64,000 nucleotides of DNA, from the NCBI GenBank assembly GCA_002364615.1, contig DEYP01000028.1, positions 125,645 to 189,644 of the forward strand, written 5' to 3'. The notes beneath the pieces were generated by a model. That model searched no databases. It worked only from the letters and a program-made list of their open reading frames with translations, and was not told the DNA's origin. Every line of letters begins with the position of its first letter. Within the stretch, counting starts at the first letter, position 1. Source of the stretch: Arsukibacterium sp. UBA3155 (GTDB taxonomy: Bacteria > Pseudomonadota > Gammaproteobacteria > Enterobacterales > Alteromonadaceae). Made by a program: the position numbers and the translations under genes. Below, piece by piece: positions 18,538 through 29,132 of the stretch.

Positions 18538-20391
18538 TTACATTGGCAGTGACTGCACACGGCGGCCACCCCAGAATAAATTAACCAGTAACCGGGTACC
18601 GACTACTGAAGTAAAGATCGAGGTCAGAATACCGATCGCCAAAGTAATAGCGAAGCCTTTTACCGGACCGGTACCGATACCGAACAGGATCAATGCCACC
18701 AACAGTGTCGTAATGTTGGAGTCGGCAATGGTGGCAAACGCGCGATCGTAACCATGATGAATGGCTTGCTGGACACTTCGCCCCTCGGCCAGCTCTTCCC
18801 TGATCCGCTCAAAGATAAGGACGTTGGCATCAACCGCCATACCTACCGTCAAAACGATACCCGCCATACCTGGCAACGTTAACGTTGCGCCTGGGATCAT
18901 CGACATAAAACCGGTAATCAGGATCAGGTTTGCCAGCAAGGCGACATTAGCGACTAAGCCAAACGCTTTGTAATACAACACCATAAAGATGAGTACTACC
19001 ACCATGCCCCACATAATCGCAGTCATACCTAAATCAATATTTTCCTTACCCAGGCTTGGGCCTATAGTACGTTCTTCAATGATCTGGGTTGGGGCAATTA
19101 AGGCACCGGCGCGTAATAACAACGCCAGGTTTTGTGCTTCAGCCGGATTATCAATACCGGTTATCCGGAAACTGCGACCCAAGCGTGCCTGAATTGTCGC
19201 GGCGTTAATCACCTCTTCGTACTTTACCAGTACCGGGGTGCCGTCTTCATTGCGCGCTTCACCCGGCTTATATTCAATAAATACCGTTGCCATTTGGCGG
19301 CCAATGGTGCTGCGGGTGGCGTTAGACAGTAAATTGCCGCCCTGTGCATCCAGTGAAATACTGACTTGCGGACGCGAGTATTCATCGTATCCCGAGGTTG
19401 CCCCGGTAATATGATCGCCGGTTAGCATGGTGCGGTTTTCAAGCAGGTACGGCTGACCATTACGGTCACGATACAGGCTGGCTCCTGCTGGCAAACGCCC
19501 GTCTAACGCAGCGCCTAAATCGGAGTCGTTATCTACCAGACGGAACTCCAGGGTGGCGGTTGCGCCCAGAATTTCTTTGGCCTGAGCCGGGTCTTGTACG
19601 CCCGGCAGCTGAACAATTATCCGATCAGCACCCTGACGCTGCACCAGGGGTTCAGCAACACCAATTTCATTTACCCGGTTACGGATAATAGTGATGTTCT
19701 GCTCCAGCGCATATTCACGAATTTCCCGAACCCGGTTTTCGCTTAAGCTGACTAACAAGCTATGCTCAGTATCGCCCTCGCTGAAGATCAGCTCCTGATC
19801 GGCTTTACCAAGAGCACTGCGTGCTGAGGCTAAATCTTCTGCGCTTCGCAGTAAAATTTGCACCTGACCACGCTCTAAATCTGCTTGCACAGCCCGGTAA
19901 CGAACGCGCTCTTCCCGTAAGTCAGCGCGAAACGCCTGCACCATATCGTTAATGTTTTTATCGATAGCGGCTTTCATATCGACCGCCATCAAAAAGTGTA
20001 CACCACCGCGTAAGTCCAGCCCCAGTTTCATTGGGCTGGCGCCAATTGCACGCAACCACGCCGGTGTAGTTGGCACCATGTTAAGGGCAGTGATGTAGCT
20101 GCTACCTAACTGTCGCTCTGCCACTTCCCGGGCCCGCAACTGGTCTTCAGCACTGCTGAAACGGGCCAGGATCTGGCCCTCGGTCAGCGTTACCGCTTTA
20201 GCCGAAATACTGGCTGCAGCGAATGCCTGTTCAAGTTCAGCACGAGTGGTCTCACTAACTACTCCGCCGCGACTGGCATTAATATTTAATGCCGGATCTT
20301 CTGGGTACACATTGGGCAAGGCATACAGGAATGCTGCAAGCAGCAAACCTAACACCACCAAATACCGCCAGAGAGGATTTTTGTTTAACAC
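18538..20391 (-). CDS. secD: Protein translocase subunit SecD
   Basis: 617 residues (615 in E. coli). TM1 is near residues 8-27 ([20 protein letters not shown]). The large periplasmic P1 domain contains [16 protein letters not shown] and the transducing domain [23 protein letters not shown]. The C-terminal bundle has [26 protein letters not shown], the RND proton-relay region. It couples proton flow to late steps of Sec export. It lies between yajC and secF in the conserved order. Confidence 0.97.
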   Translation of the reverse strand: [617 protein letters not shown]

Positions 20392-20422
20392 AAGTTGATC
20401 CTTTTTCTATTCGCTTTGCCGC

Positions 20423-20761
20423 TTACAGCGACTTTAAGGTGCCTTTTGGTAACACGGCACTAATCGCTGATTTCTGTACGGTAACTTCAGTGCTGTCATT
20501 CAGGGCAACCGTTACGAAATCTTTATCGTCAGCAATTTTGCTGATCCGACCGACAATACCACCCTGGGTTAATACTTCATCACCCTTGCCAAGGGCTGAC
20601 ATCAGATTACGGTGCTCTTTTACCCGCTTGGCTTGTGGCCGGTAAATTAAAAAATAAAAAATCAGGCCAAAGGCCAGCAACATAATAATCAAATCCCAGC
20701 CACCACCTGCTGGAGCTGCGGCGGCGCTGTCAGCGTAGGCATTGCTTATAAATAGACTCAT
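20423..20761 (-). CDS. yajC: Sec translocase accessory protein YajC
   Basis: 112 residues with one N-terminal membrane helix (LIIMLLAFGLIFYFLIYRPQAKR) and a small cytoplasmic beta domain (KEHRNLMSALGKGDEVLTQGGIVGRI). It binds SecDF in the holotranslocon. Gene order tgt-yajC-secD-secF is the standard gammaproteobacterial one. Confidence 0.96.
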   Translation of the reverse strand: MSLFISNAYADSAAAAPAGGGWDLIIMLLAFGLIFYFLIYRPQAKRVKEHRNLMSALGKGDEVLTQGGIVGRISKIADDKDFVTVALNDSTEVTVQKSAISAVLPKGTLKSL

Positions 20762-20803
20762 GGTTTTCCCCTTAAAATTAATAAAATAATGAAGTTTTAA
20801 TTC

Positions 20804-22000
<1,197 letters not shown>

Positions 22001-22014
22001 TTAATTCGCGGCGC

Positions 22015-22043
22015 ATTATAACAGCTTACTGCGTAGATGCTAA
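22015..22043 (-). promoter_or_regulatory. Promoter of tgt-yajC-secD-secF
   Basis: On the minus strand TTAGCA, 17 bases, then TATAAT preceded by TGT (extended -10). Transcription would start about 40 bases before tgt. It shows the operon can be expressed independently of queA. Confidence 0.65.
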
Positions 22044-22067
22044 ACGACAATCTACCTTGCAAAACCT

Positions 22068-22190
22068 GGGCTGGGGCCACGGCTGGGAAATTCTTATTCC
22101 ACCGCCTTCGACAGCACATCCCTGTGCTGTCTCAGCCTGCGCGGCCTCCCTGCCGCTGCTTCATAAGAACACCCAGCCACAGCCCCTCTC
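22068..22190. repeat. Folded palindromic intergenic element between queA and tgt
   Basis: A 120-base imperfect palindrome. Outer arms are TTCTTAT (22091-22097) with ATAAGAA (22163-22169), GGCTGGG (22081-22087) with CCCAGCC (22172-22178), and GGGGC with GCCCC further out. Inside are two separate hairpins: GACAGCACA-TCCC-TGTGCTGTC (22110-22131) and GCGGC-CTCCCT-GCCGC (22141-22156). The result is a three-way-junction shape. It looks like a dispersed palindromic (REP- or MITE-like) element and may also end queA transcription. Only one copy is in this window, so repetition is unproven. Confidence 0.6.
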
Positions 22191-22235
22191 ACCCTCGGCG
22201 AAACAGGAATTCTCTTGCAGCCTATTATCCAGGAA

Positions 22236-23276
22236 TCAGCTAATAAACATCGCATCGCCATAAGAATAAAAGCGATACTGCTCATTAATCGCCATATCAT
22301 AGGCATTTAGTACGTTTTCGCGACTACTGAACGCCGATACCAGCATAATCAACGTTGATTCTGGCAGGTGAAAGTTGGTAATTAGTGCGTCAATGACTTT
22401 AAACTGGTAGCCGGGGTAGATAAAAATCTGGGTATCACCGTTGTAGCTAATCAGCTCACCGTCCCCCTGCATGGCCGCCGATTCGAGAGAACGTACCGAG
22501 GTTGTGCCAACGGCCACCACTTTGTTGCCACGCGCTTTGCAACTGGCCACAGCATCTACAACCTGCTGCGGCACCTCTATGTATTCAGCGTGCATCTTGT
22601 GTTCCAGCACATTATCAACGCGCACCGGCTGAAAGGTGCCGGCACCAACGTGCAAGGTAACAAAGGCAAACTCAACACCTTTAGCACTCAGTTTATCTAA
22701 TAATGGCTGGTCAAAATGCAACCCGGCTGTAGGGGCAGCCACAGCGCCGGGTTTCTCGTTATAGACCGTTTGATAACGCGCTTTATCTTCTTCATTGTCC
22801 GGCCGGTCAATATAGGGTGGCAATGGCATATGACCTAAACGCTCCAGCATCGCCAGTACCGGCTCATCACCAATCACTTCGAGTTCAAATAATTCGTCAT
22901 GGCGCTGGTTCATTCGTACTTCAGCAGCGTTTTCCAACAACAACAGGGTACCCGCCTTAGGCGCTTTGCTGGCACGAACATGCGCTAAAAAGCGTTTGTC
23001 ATCCAGCATACGCTCGACTAACACTTCCACTTTGCCGCCAGACGCTTTCTGGCCAAACAACCGGGCCGGGATCACTTTGGTATTATTAAATACCAGTAAA
23101 TCACCAGGCTGAAGAAAGTCACTGATGTCTTTAAAAATGTGGTGGCTGAGCGCACCGCTTTGTTTATCCATCACCAGTAAGCGGCTGCTTGAGCGCTCGG
23201 TTTTTGGAAAGCGGGCGATAAGTTGCTCGGGTAATTCGAATGAAAAGTCTTTAACTTGCATACTTTTAGCTTGCAT
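22236..23276 (-). CDS. queA: S-adenosylmethionine:tRNA ribosyltransferase-isomerase
   Basis: Makes epoxyqueuosine from preQ1-modified tRNA, using the ribosyl part of SAM. It has 346 residues with [19 protein letters not shown] near the start. I keep the upstream ATG (23276) because AAGGA lies 6 bases before it; ATG 23261 would match the E. coli start. Family motifs are [42 protein letters not shown] and [10 protein letters not shown]. It acts after tgt, which lies downstream. Confidence 0.96.
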   Translation of the reverse strand: MQAKSMQVKDFSFELPEQLIARFPKTERSSSRLLVMDKQSGALSHHIFKDISDFLQPGDLLVFNNTKVIPARLFGQKASGGKVEVLVERMLDDKRFLAHVRASKAPKAGTLLLLENAAEVRMNQRHDELFELEVIGDEPVLAMLERLGHMPLPPYIDRPDNEEDKARYQTVYNEKPGAVAAPTAGLHFDQPLLDKLSAKGVEFAFVTLHVGAGTFQPVRVDNVLEHKMHAEYIEVPQQVVDAVASCKARGNKVVAVGTTSVRSLESAAMQGDGELISYNGDTQIFIYPGYQFKVIDALITNFHLPESTLIMLVSAFSSRENVLNAYDMAINEQYRFYSYGDAMFIS

Positions 23277-23352
23277 AGAGGATCCTTGGCTTTACCGACC
23301 AGAGGCACGGCTGTAAAAAACAGCCGCTATTTTAGCAGAAGCGGCTACAAAA

Positions 23353-24261
23353 TTACTGGCATTTTTGCAGCAGTACCTCACTTATCAGGCTGGTCATTAA
23401 GCGATAACTACGGGCTTTACTGGAAGTCGGCCGCCAGGCGACGCCGATATCCCGGTACGCATTGCCGCTGGTCGGCTGCTGGGTAATTAATTCAGTGCTG
23501 TCCAGCAGGCCGCTGTTAATGGCCATTTGCGGAATAAAAGTGACGCCAAGTTTGTTGTTTACCATCTGGGTCAGAGTGTGCAGGCTGGTGGCAAAAAACG
23601 GGTTTACCTTGCGGCTGTCTTCCAGCTCACAGGCTTTAACCGCATGGCCTGTCAGGCAATGCTCCCGCTCCAGTAAAAAAATACTTTCGTCAGGCCACTG
23701 GCTGATATCCTGATTAAAACCGCGGCCAAGCCAGTCTTTATGCAGTACCAGCTTAAAGCCATCCTGCGCCAGTACTTCGGTATGAAACGCGCCCGTTTCA
23801 TAGGGTAGCGCCAGCAGTACCATGTCTAAACGCCCTTCAGCTAACGCATGCAGTGAATTGTCTGAGGTATCTTCGCGCAGCAGCAATTGTAAGTCAGGAT
23901 AGCGCTCACGACACAAACTCATTACTTCACTTAATACAAAGGGCGCGATGGTTGGAATACAGCCCAGCCGGAATGGCCCTGCCATCGGTTTGCCCTGCGA
24001 CTTGGCAAATTCTGTCAGCTCTTCACATTGCTCAATGATATGCCTGGCCTGGCGCACCACGTCCTCACCTAACGAAGTAAAAATAAAAGTTTTATGATCC
24101 CGCTCCAGCAACTGGGTTTGCATGGTTTCTTCCAGGTTAGCGATAGCAGCGCTTAGCGTCGACTGACCAACAAAACATGCCTCGGCAGCCCGACCAAAAT
24201 GTTGGTGTTCGTGTAGCGCCAGCAAGTATTGCAGCTGTTTAACACTGGGAAGTCGTTTCAT
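23353..24261 (-). CDS. oxyR: LysR-type peroxide sensor OxyR
   Basis: Redox-switched regulator of hydrogen-peroxide defence genes. It has 302 residues. The N-terminal winged helix-turn-helix (about 1-60) has LPSVKQLQYLLALHEHQHFGRAA and STLSAAIANLE. The sensing cysteines are C202 and C211 in EREHCLTGHAVKACEL, with the same 9-residue spacing as C199/C208 of E. coli OxyR, which is why I name it OxyR and not a generic LysR. The gene downstream on the other strand is a protease, and no catalase or ahpCF gene is adjacent. Confidence 0.93.
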   Translation of the reverse strand: MKRLPSVKQLQYLLALHEHQHFGRAAEACFVGQSTLSAAIANLEETMQTQLLERDHKTFIFTSLGEDVVRQARHIIEQCEELTEFAKSQGKPMAGPFRLGCIPTIAPFVLSEVMSLCRERYPDLQLLLREDTSDNSLHALAEGRLDMVLLALPYETGAFHTEVLAQDGFKLVLHKDWLGRGFNQDISQWPDESIFLLEREHCLTGHAVKACELEDSRKVNPFFATSLHTLTQMVNNKLGVTFIPQMAINSGLLDSTELITQQPTSGNAYRDIGVAWRPTSSKARSYRLMTSLISEVLLQKCQ

Positions 24262-24662
24262 TGCCTATTCCGATTAAAATGCTAACTCTGTTCGATTATG
24301 CAAATCAATATAAAGTATTGCTAGCGTCAGGTCGAGCAGCCGCGAATATTAACACCTGTATTCATTTTCGTTAAAAATATCAGGTTACTTGCAATATTAA
24401 TTTTTTAAAAACTAAATTTCAGACACTTAAATTTATTTTTTGTATTTATTGTAAATTACAAATTGAAACAATTACGCATTTGTTATAGCTTGAGGTTCTC
24501 ATTGTATGTATCTGTAACCGTGTCGTCGCAGTACCCTGGAATAATTTCCATTCAGATACAAAGGAATGGTACGTACATTGACCGCTGGTTGCGAGTTGGG
24601 CAGTCCGTAACCCGTTTGAAGGAACGATCTATTATAAAAAAATCACCTCAGGAGGGTGAATT
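24262..24662. other. AT-rich intergenic region between oxyR and the subtilase gene
   Basis: About 400 bases, divergent, clearly more AT-rich than its neighbours. It contains a perfect 13-base palindrome TTGTAAATTACAA (24449-24461) and a weak promoter candidate TTGAAA (24463-24468), 15 bases, TATAGC with upstream TGT. That would give a leader of about 170 bases for the protease. The protease ribosome site CAGGAGGGT just before the ATG is unusually strong. No small gene and no clear OxyR site were recognised. Confidence 0.4.
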
Positions 24663-26936
24663 ATGTCCAAATTGACCAAACCACTGGCCATTGCCAGCTG
24701 CAGCCTGCTGGCACTGGCAGTGAATACCGCCCTGGCAAATACCGCTAACAAAACTACTGAAGACAATCGATACATCATTAAATATAAAGACAGTAGCTTA
24801 GGGCTTAGCAAGCAGCAAGACTATGTATTAAGCCAGCATAAACGCACCAAAGATGCCATTCTGGCCCAGCTTAGTAACAACAGCAGCAAACTGAAGCGTC
24901 AGGGCGCGAAAGTACATCATTTACTGGCAGAACAGCGTGCTATTGCTGCAGAACTGCGCCCTGGCATGGTTAACCTGTTAAAAGCCGATCCGGCCATTGA
25001 ACTGATAGAAGTGGATCAGCGTCGTTATCCCATGATGCAACAAGTACCTTATGGCTTCCCGCTGGTGCAGGCCGATTTAGTCAGCGATGAATTCGCCGGC
25101 AATCAGACGGTTTGTGTTATTGACTCAGGCCTCGACTTACCGCATGAAGACTTTGCATCAGGCAATATTGGCGGCACCAATGATGTTGGTACCGGTAACT
25201 GGTTTGAAGCTGGCGGCCCGCACGGTACCCATGTCGCCGGTACTATCGGCGCGCTGAATAATGACACCGGTATCGTCGGTATTATGCCCAATGGCCAGTT
25301 AAACATGCACATTATTAAAGTGTTTAATGCTGCCGGCTGGGGCTATTCATCCACTTTAGCCAGCGCCATTAACGCCTGTGCCGAAGCTGGAGCTACGGTT
25401 GTAAATATGAGTCTGGGTGGTGGTTCACCAAGCACCACTGAAAGCAATGCAATGCAGGCAGCCTTTGATGCCGGCTTGTTATTAATCGCTGCGGCCGGTA
25501 ATGATGGCAATACCGCCATGTCTTACCCGGCATCCTATGATTCCGTTGTTTCGGTTGCCGCCGTAGACAGCACGAAAACGCTGGCTGGTTTCTCTCAGCG
25601 TAATGCCCAGGTAGAACTGGCAGGCCCGGGTGTCGATGTTCGCTCTACGTATCCTGAAGGCACCGCGCTGGAAGCTCAGCTTGGTGTCAACAGTGTCTTT
25701 TATGATGCCAATCCAATGTCAGGCTCTGGCAGTGGCGCAGTGAGTGCCGAATTTGCTGACTGCGGCCTGGCAATTGATGCCTGTACTGATGTTGCAGATA
25801 AAGTCTGTTTAATTTCACGCGGTGAAGTAGCGTTCTCGCAAAAAGTAGAATCATGTCAGGCGGGTGGTGGTTTGGCTGCCGTTATTTATAACAACGAAGC
25901 CGGTAATTTCAGCGGTACCGTGGAAGGCACTACCGCTACTATTCCTGCGGTAAGCATTTCGCAGGAAGACGGCCAGATGCTGCTGACTCAACTGGGTAGC
26001 ACGGCCAATCTGACATCGGGTGCCAGTAACTATGGCCTGATGAGTGGCACTTCGATGGCCTCGCCGCATGTTGCCGGTGTCGCTGCGCTGGTTTGGAGCC
26101 ATTTCCCAACCTGTAGCAATGCCGAAATCCGCGCAGCGCTGGCCGCCAGCGCTGATGATTTAGGCGCAGCAGGTCGTGATACCTCTTATGGCTTTGGTCT
26201 GGTGCAAGCAAAAGACGCAGTCGACTATCTGGCCGAGTTTGGTTGCGCCGGTTCAGGCGATGGTCCAGATGAACCTACACCACCGGGTACCACTGCTTTG
26301 GTCAATGGAGAAGCGGTAACGAATCTTGCTGGCGGGGGTGGTGAATCATTGCTGTTCTCTCTGGACGTTCCAGCCATGGCAACCGATTTATCCTTTGCCA
26401 TGAGTGGCGGCACCGGTGATGCCGATCTGTACGTAAAATTTGGCGCTGAACCTACGGTTAGCGACTACGATTGCCGGCCTTATCTGGCAGGTAACGATGA
26501 AAGCTGTGCAATTGATCCGGCACAAGAAGGCACTTACTACGTTAAGGTCATTGGTTATACCGCCTTTACCGGCGTTAGCCTGACGGGTAGCTTTATCGCG
26601 GAAGATGAGCCAGGCGATCCGGACTTGCCAGATGCGGGTGGTGAAACCATCAGCAACATTAATATTGGCCGTCGCAGCTGGGAGCACTACACCCTGGATG
26701 TGCCAGCAGGTATGGCACAGCTTAGCGTCACCATTACCGGTGGTCGCGGCGATGCCGATCTTTATCTGAAGTATGGCAGCACGCCAAGTGCAGGCAGTTA
26801 CGATTGCCGGCCGAACCGCAATGGTAACAAGGAAACCTGTGTTATCTCAAACCCACAAGCGGGTGTCTGGCATATGTCAGTTTATGGCTTCCGTGCCGTC
26901 AGAGATTTAACCCTGATTAGTGCATACCAGCCATAA
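24663..26936 (+). CDS. Secreted S8 subtilisin-like serine protease with PA and two PPC domains
   Basis: 757 residues. Signal peptide is about 1-25, then an inhibitor-like propeptide (to about 115). The S8 catalytic triad is D154 (VIDSGLD), H190 (GTHVAGTIGA) and S464 (GTSMASPHVAGVAALVW). A PA (protease-associated) insert lies before the Ser (about 365-450, VCLISRGEVAFSQKV). Two repeated C-terminal PPC domains follow a Pro-rich linker, each with GDADLYVKFG or GDADLYLKYG and a CRP...C disulfide pair. PPC domains are usually removed on secretion in marine exoproteases. Likely an extracellular protein-degrading enzyme. Confidence 0.93.
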   Translation: MSKLTKPLAIASCSLLALAVNTALANTANKTTEDNRYIIKYKDSSLGLSKQQDYVLSQHKRTKDAILAQLSNNSSKLKRQGAKVHHLLAEQRAIAAELRPGMVNLLKADPAIELIEVDQRRYPMMQQVPYGFPLVQADLVSDEFAGNQTVCVIDSGLDLPHEDFASGNIGGTNDVGTGNWFEAGGPHGTHVAGTIGALNNDTGIVGIMPNGQLNMHIIKVFNAAGWGYSSTLASAINACAEAGATVVNMSLGGGSPSTTESNAMQAAFDAGLLLIAAAGNDGNTAMSYPASYDSVVSVAAVDSTKTLAGFSQRNAQVELAGPGVDVRSTYPEGTALEAQLGVNSVFYDANPMSGSGSGAVSAEFADCGLAIDACTDVADKVCLISRGEVAFSQKVESCQAGGGLAAVIYNNEAGNFSGTVEGTTATIPAVSISQEDGQMLLTQLGSTANLTSGASNYGLMSGTSMASPHVAGVAALVWSHFPTCSNAEIRAALAASADDLGAAGRDTSYGFGLVQAKDAVDYLAEFGCAGSGDGPDEPTPPGTTALVNGEAVTNLAGGGGESLLFSLDVPAMATDLSFAMSGGTGDADLYVKFGAEPTVSDYDCRPYLAGNDESCAIDPAQEGTYYVKVIGYTAFTGVSLTGSFIAEDEPGDPDLPDAGGETISNINIGRRSWEHYTLDVPAGMAQLSVTITGGRGDADLYLKYGSTPSAGSYDCRPNRNGNKETCVISNPQAGVWHMSVYGFRAVRDLTLISAYQP

Positions 26937-26970
26937 GCGGCGACTTGTACTTTACTGCGTTAACCTAATA

Positions 26971-26997
26971 AAAAGGGGCTGAAATTCAGCCCCTTTT
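26971..26997. terminator. Bidirectional terminator between the subtilase and pit genes
   Basis: AAAAGGGGCTGAA-A-TTCAGCCCCTTTT, a near-perfect palindrome with A and T tracts, between convergent genes. Confidence 0.9.
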
Positions 26998-27012
26998 ATC
27001 ATGTCAGCATCA

Positions 27013-28281
27013 CTACAGCGAAAAGAAGAACTGCAGAATATAGAAGAAGATAATCGCCAAACCGGCACCGACTGGCAGGGTAATGACCCAGGAAATAAAG
27101 ATATTACGCACCACGCCTAAATTAAGTGCGGCAATACCGCGGGCTAAGCCTACACCAAGCACTGCACCGACTAAGGTTTGCGTAGTAGAAATGGGCAAAC
27201 CGGCACCGGATGCGATAACCACAGTAGACGCGGCTGAAAGCTCAGCAGCGAAACCACGGCTTGGGGTTAAATGGGTAATGGCGGTACCTACCGTTTTAAT
27301 GACACGGGCACCCAGCGTAGCCAGACCAATAACAATACCAATACCACCCAGTGGTAATATCCACCAGGCTAATGCTGCTTTACTGGCAATTTCGCCGCCA
27401 GAGCTAACTACACTCACCACGGCAGCCAGCGGCCCTATGGCATTGGCCACATCGTTTGAACCATGGGCAAATGCCATACAGCAGGCGGTCGTGATCATTA
27501 ACACGCTGAAAATACGCTCAACATTATTAAACTGCATTTTCTTATCAGCTGCGGGGTCAATTTTAATCCGGCTGATAGCCACTTTCCCAACCAGACCAAC
27601 AATTACCCCCAGCACCAGTGCCATTAAGTAACCATTGGCCGTACTGATATCCAGACCAATATGCTTTAAGCCTTTTTGCACCGTCACCAGCGCCATGATA
27701 AAAGCAGCAAATGCCATATAAAACGGCACATATTTTTTAGCGTTGGCGATAGGATGGTCCGTATCGAAAATCAGCTTTTGCGCACTCATAAAAAACATAT
27801 AAGCCAGAATACCTGCCAGGATAGGCGTTACCACCCAGCTGCCGACAATGCCGCCCACCTTATCCCAGTGCACCGCGTCAAAACCCACGCCAACCGCAGC
27901 GAAACCAATTATAGCCCCGACAATGGAGTGAGTGGTGGATACCGGCCAGCCAAAATAAGATGCGGCAATTAACCAGGTTGCTGCAGCCAGCAGCGCGGCG
28001 ATCATGCCGTATACCATTAACTCCGGTGCGTCGACAAAAAATGCCGCATCGGTAATGCCGCCACGGATGGTTGAGGTAACCGAGCCGCCAGCCAGATAGG
28101 CGCCCGCAAATTCAAAGATAGCTGCAATAAAAATGGCTTGCTTAATGGTCAGTGCTTTAGATCCAACCGAGGTGCCCATTGCGTTGGCAACATCGTTAGC
28201 GCCAACACCATAAGCCATCAGAAAACCAAATACTGCAGCCAGAATAATCAGAATGAGGCCGTATGATTGAATAATATCCAT
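27013..28281 (-). CDS. Low-affinity inorganic phosphate transporter, Pit family
   Basis: Inner-membrane symporter (H+ or Na+ coupled) for metal-phosphate. It has 422 residues and about ten membrane helices. The two inverted halves each carry the PiT signature GANDVANAMGTSVGSKAL (about residues 27-44) and AHGSNDVANAIGPLAAV (about 268-284). It is also an entry route for arsenate in many bacteria. It lies 18 bases after the DUF47 gene, and this DUF47-pit pair is a widespread unit. It is close to a PitA/YkaA-type system; whether to call it pitA is uncertain. Confidence 0.93.
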   Translation of the reverse strand: MDIIQSYGLILIILAAVFGFLMAYGVGANDVANAMGTSVGSKALTIKQAIFIAAIFEFAGAYLAGGSVTSTIRGGITDAAFFVDAPELMVYGMIAALLAAATWLIAASYFGWPVSTTHSIVGAIIGFAAVGVGFDAVHWDKVGGIVGSWVVTPILAGILAYMFFMSAQKLIFDTDHPIANAKKYVPFYMAFAAFIMALVTVQKGLKHIGLDISTANGYLMALVLGVIVGLVGKVAISRIKIDPAADKKMQFNNVERIFSVLMITTACCMAFAHGSNDVANAIGPLAAVVSVVSSGGEIASKAALAWWILPLGGIGIVIGLATLGARVIKTVGTAITHLTPSRGFAAELSAASTVVIASGAGLPISTTQTLVGAVLGVGLARGIAALNLGVVRNIFISWVITLPVGAGLAIIFFYILQFFFSL

Positions 28282-28299
28282 CAGTAATACCTTTTTTAA

Positions 28300-28977
28300 T
28301 TAACGGGCGAGCATAATTTCTAAGCGGGAACCCACTTTCTGGGCAATGTCGGCTAAATCGCCAATCCACTCGATGGTCCGGTATAAAAACATTACGTCTA
28401 CCGGGTTTAAATCGGCTTCGGCAATCCGAACCGCTTTGCGCAGTTTAATTTGCATCTCGTCCGTGTCATGTTCGATCGCATCCAGCTTTTCCACCATTTT
28501 GATCACGAGTTCAACCTCACGACCACGGAAACCGGTTTCCAGCAATTCATCCAATTCATTAATAGCTTCAGAAGCCATTGCCGTCGCATCGATACAGCGC
28601 TGGATATACGCATGAAAATCAGTCTGAATGGCAGCGGGTATTTCCAGCTCGCGGCCCAGCACCCGACCTGAGATATCTTTAGTTTTATTGGCAATTTTAT
28701 CCTGTTGTGCCACTAACTCCAGAATATCGGTGCGATCTACCGGCAGAAATAACCCGCGCGGCAGGTTAATACGGATTTCCCGTTTCATGCGGTCGGCTTC
28801 TTTTTCCAGGGTAACGATGTCTTTTCGTACTTCTGCCGCTTTAACCCAATCTTTCTGATAAACCGCAGCAAAAAACGGTAACAGCAGCTCACTGGCTTCG
28901 TGTACCTTGCGAATATGTTCTTCAATAGGTTTTATCGGTGATTTAGCGAACACGGATAAAAAAGTATTACCTGGCAT
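28300..28977 (-). CDS. DUF47 / TIGR00153 PhoU-like Pit accessory protein
   Basis: 225 residues, all helical, like YkaA of E. coli. Recognised from MPGNTFLSVFAKSPIKPIEEHI, DKIANKTKDISGRV and the PhoU-like metal-binding segment EWIGDLADIAQKVG near the C-terminus. Family members are encoded before pit genes and are thought to modulate Pit activity much as PhoU does Pst; this is family knowledge, not shown here. SD GAGG lies 7 bases before ATG. Confidence 0.9.
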   Translation of the reverse strand: MPGNTFLSVFAKSPIKPIEEHIRKVHEASELLLPFFAAVYQKDWVKAAEVRKDIVTLEKEADRMKREIRINLPRGLFLPVDRTDILELVAQQDKIANKTKDISGRVLGRELEIPAAIQTDFHAYIQRCIDATAMASEAINELDELLETGFRGREVELVIKMVEKLDAIEHDTDEMQIKLRKAVRIAEADLNPVDVMFLYRTIEWIGDLADIAQKVGSRLEIMLAR

Positions 28978-29072
28978 AGTGTGGCCTCATAATATTCAGG
29001 GTGAATAAGGTCGGCGCGCATTGTAACTGCAATCAAACCGCAATAAAAATGAAATATTAGCAGATAAAACAG

Positions 29073-29107
29073 AAACGCCTCAGCCAGAAGTCTGGTTGAG
29101 GCGTTTT
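29073..29107 (-). terminator. Terminator after phoU
   Basis: AAACGCCTCA(G)CCAGA and TCTGG(T)TGAGGCGTTT form a 14-bp stem with one mismatch and a tiny loop, 26 bases after the phoU stop on the minus strand. Confidence 0.7.
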
Positions 29108-29132
29108 AAAAAAGCGAGCCTGTTATGAAAAG

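Noticed and set aside
22094-22306. A 70-codon minus-strand frame across the palindromic element and the end of queA
   Set aside because: Most of it is the folded repeat and the rest overlaps queA. The predicted peptide is low-complexity and basic.
24449-24461. Palindrome TTGTAAATTACAA as an OxyR or other operator
   Set aside because: It lacks the spaced ATAG/CTAT pattern of OxyR sites, and short AT-rich palindromes are expected by chance in this AT-rich stretch.
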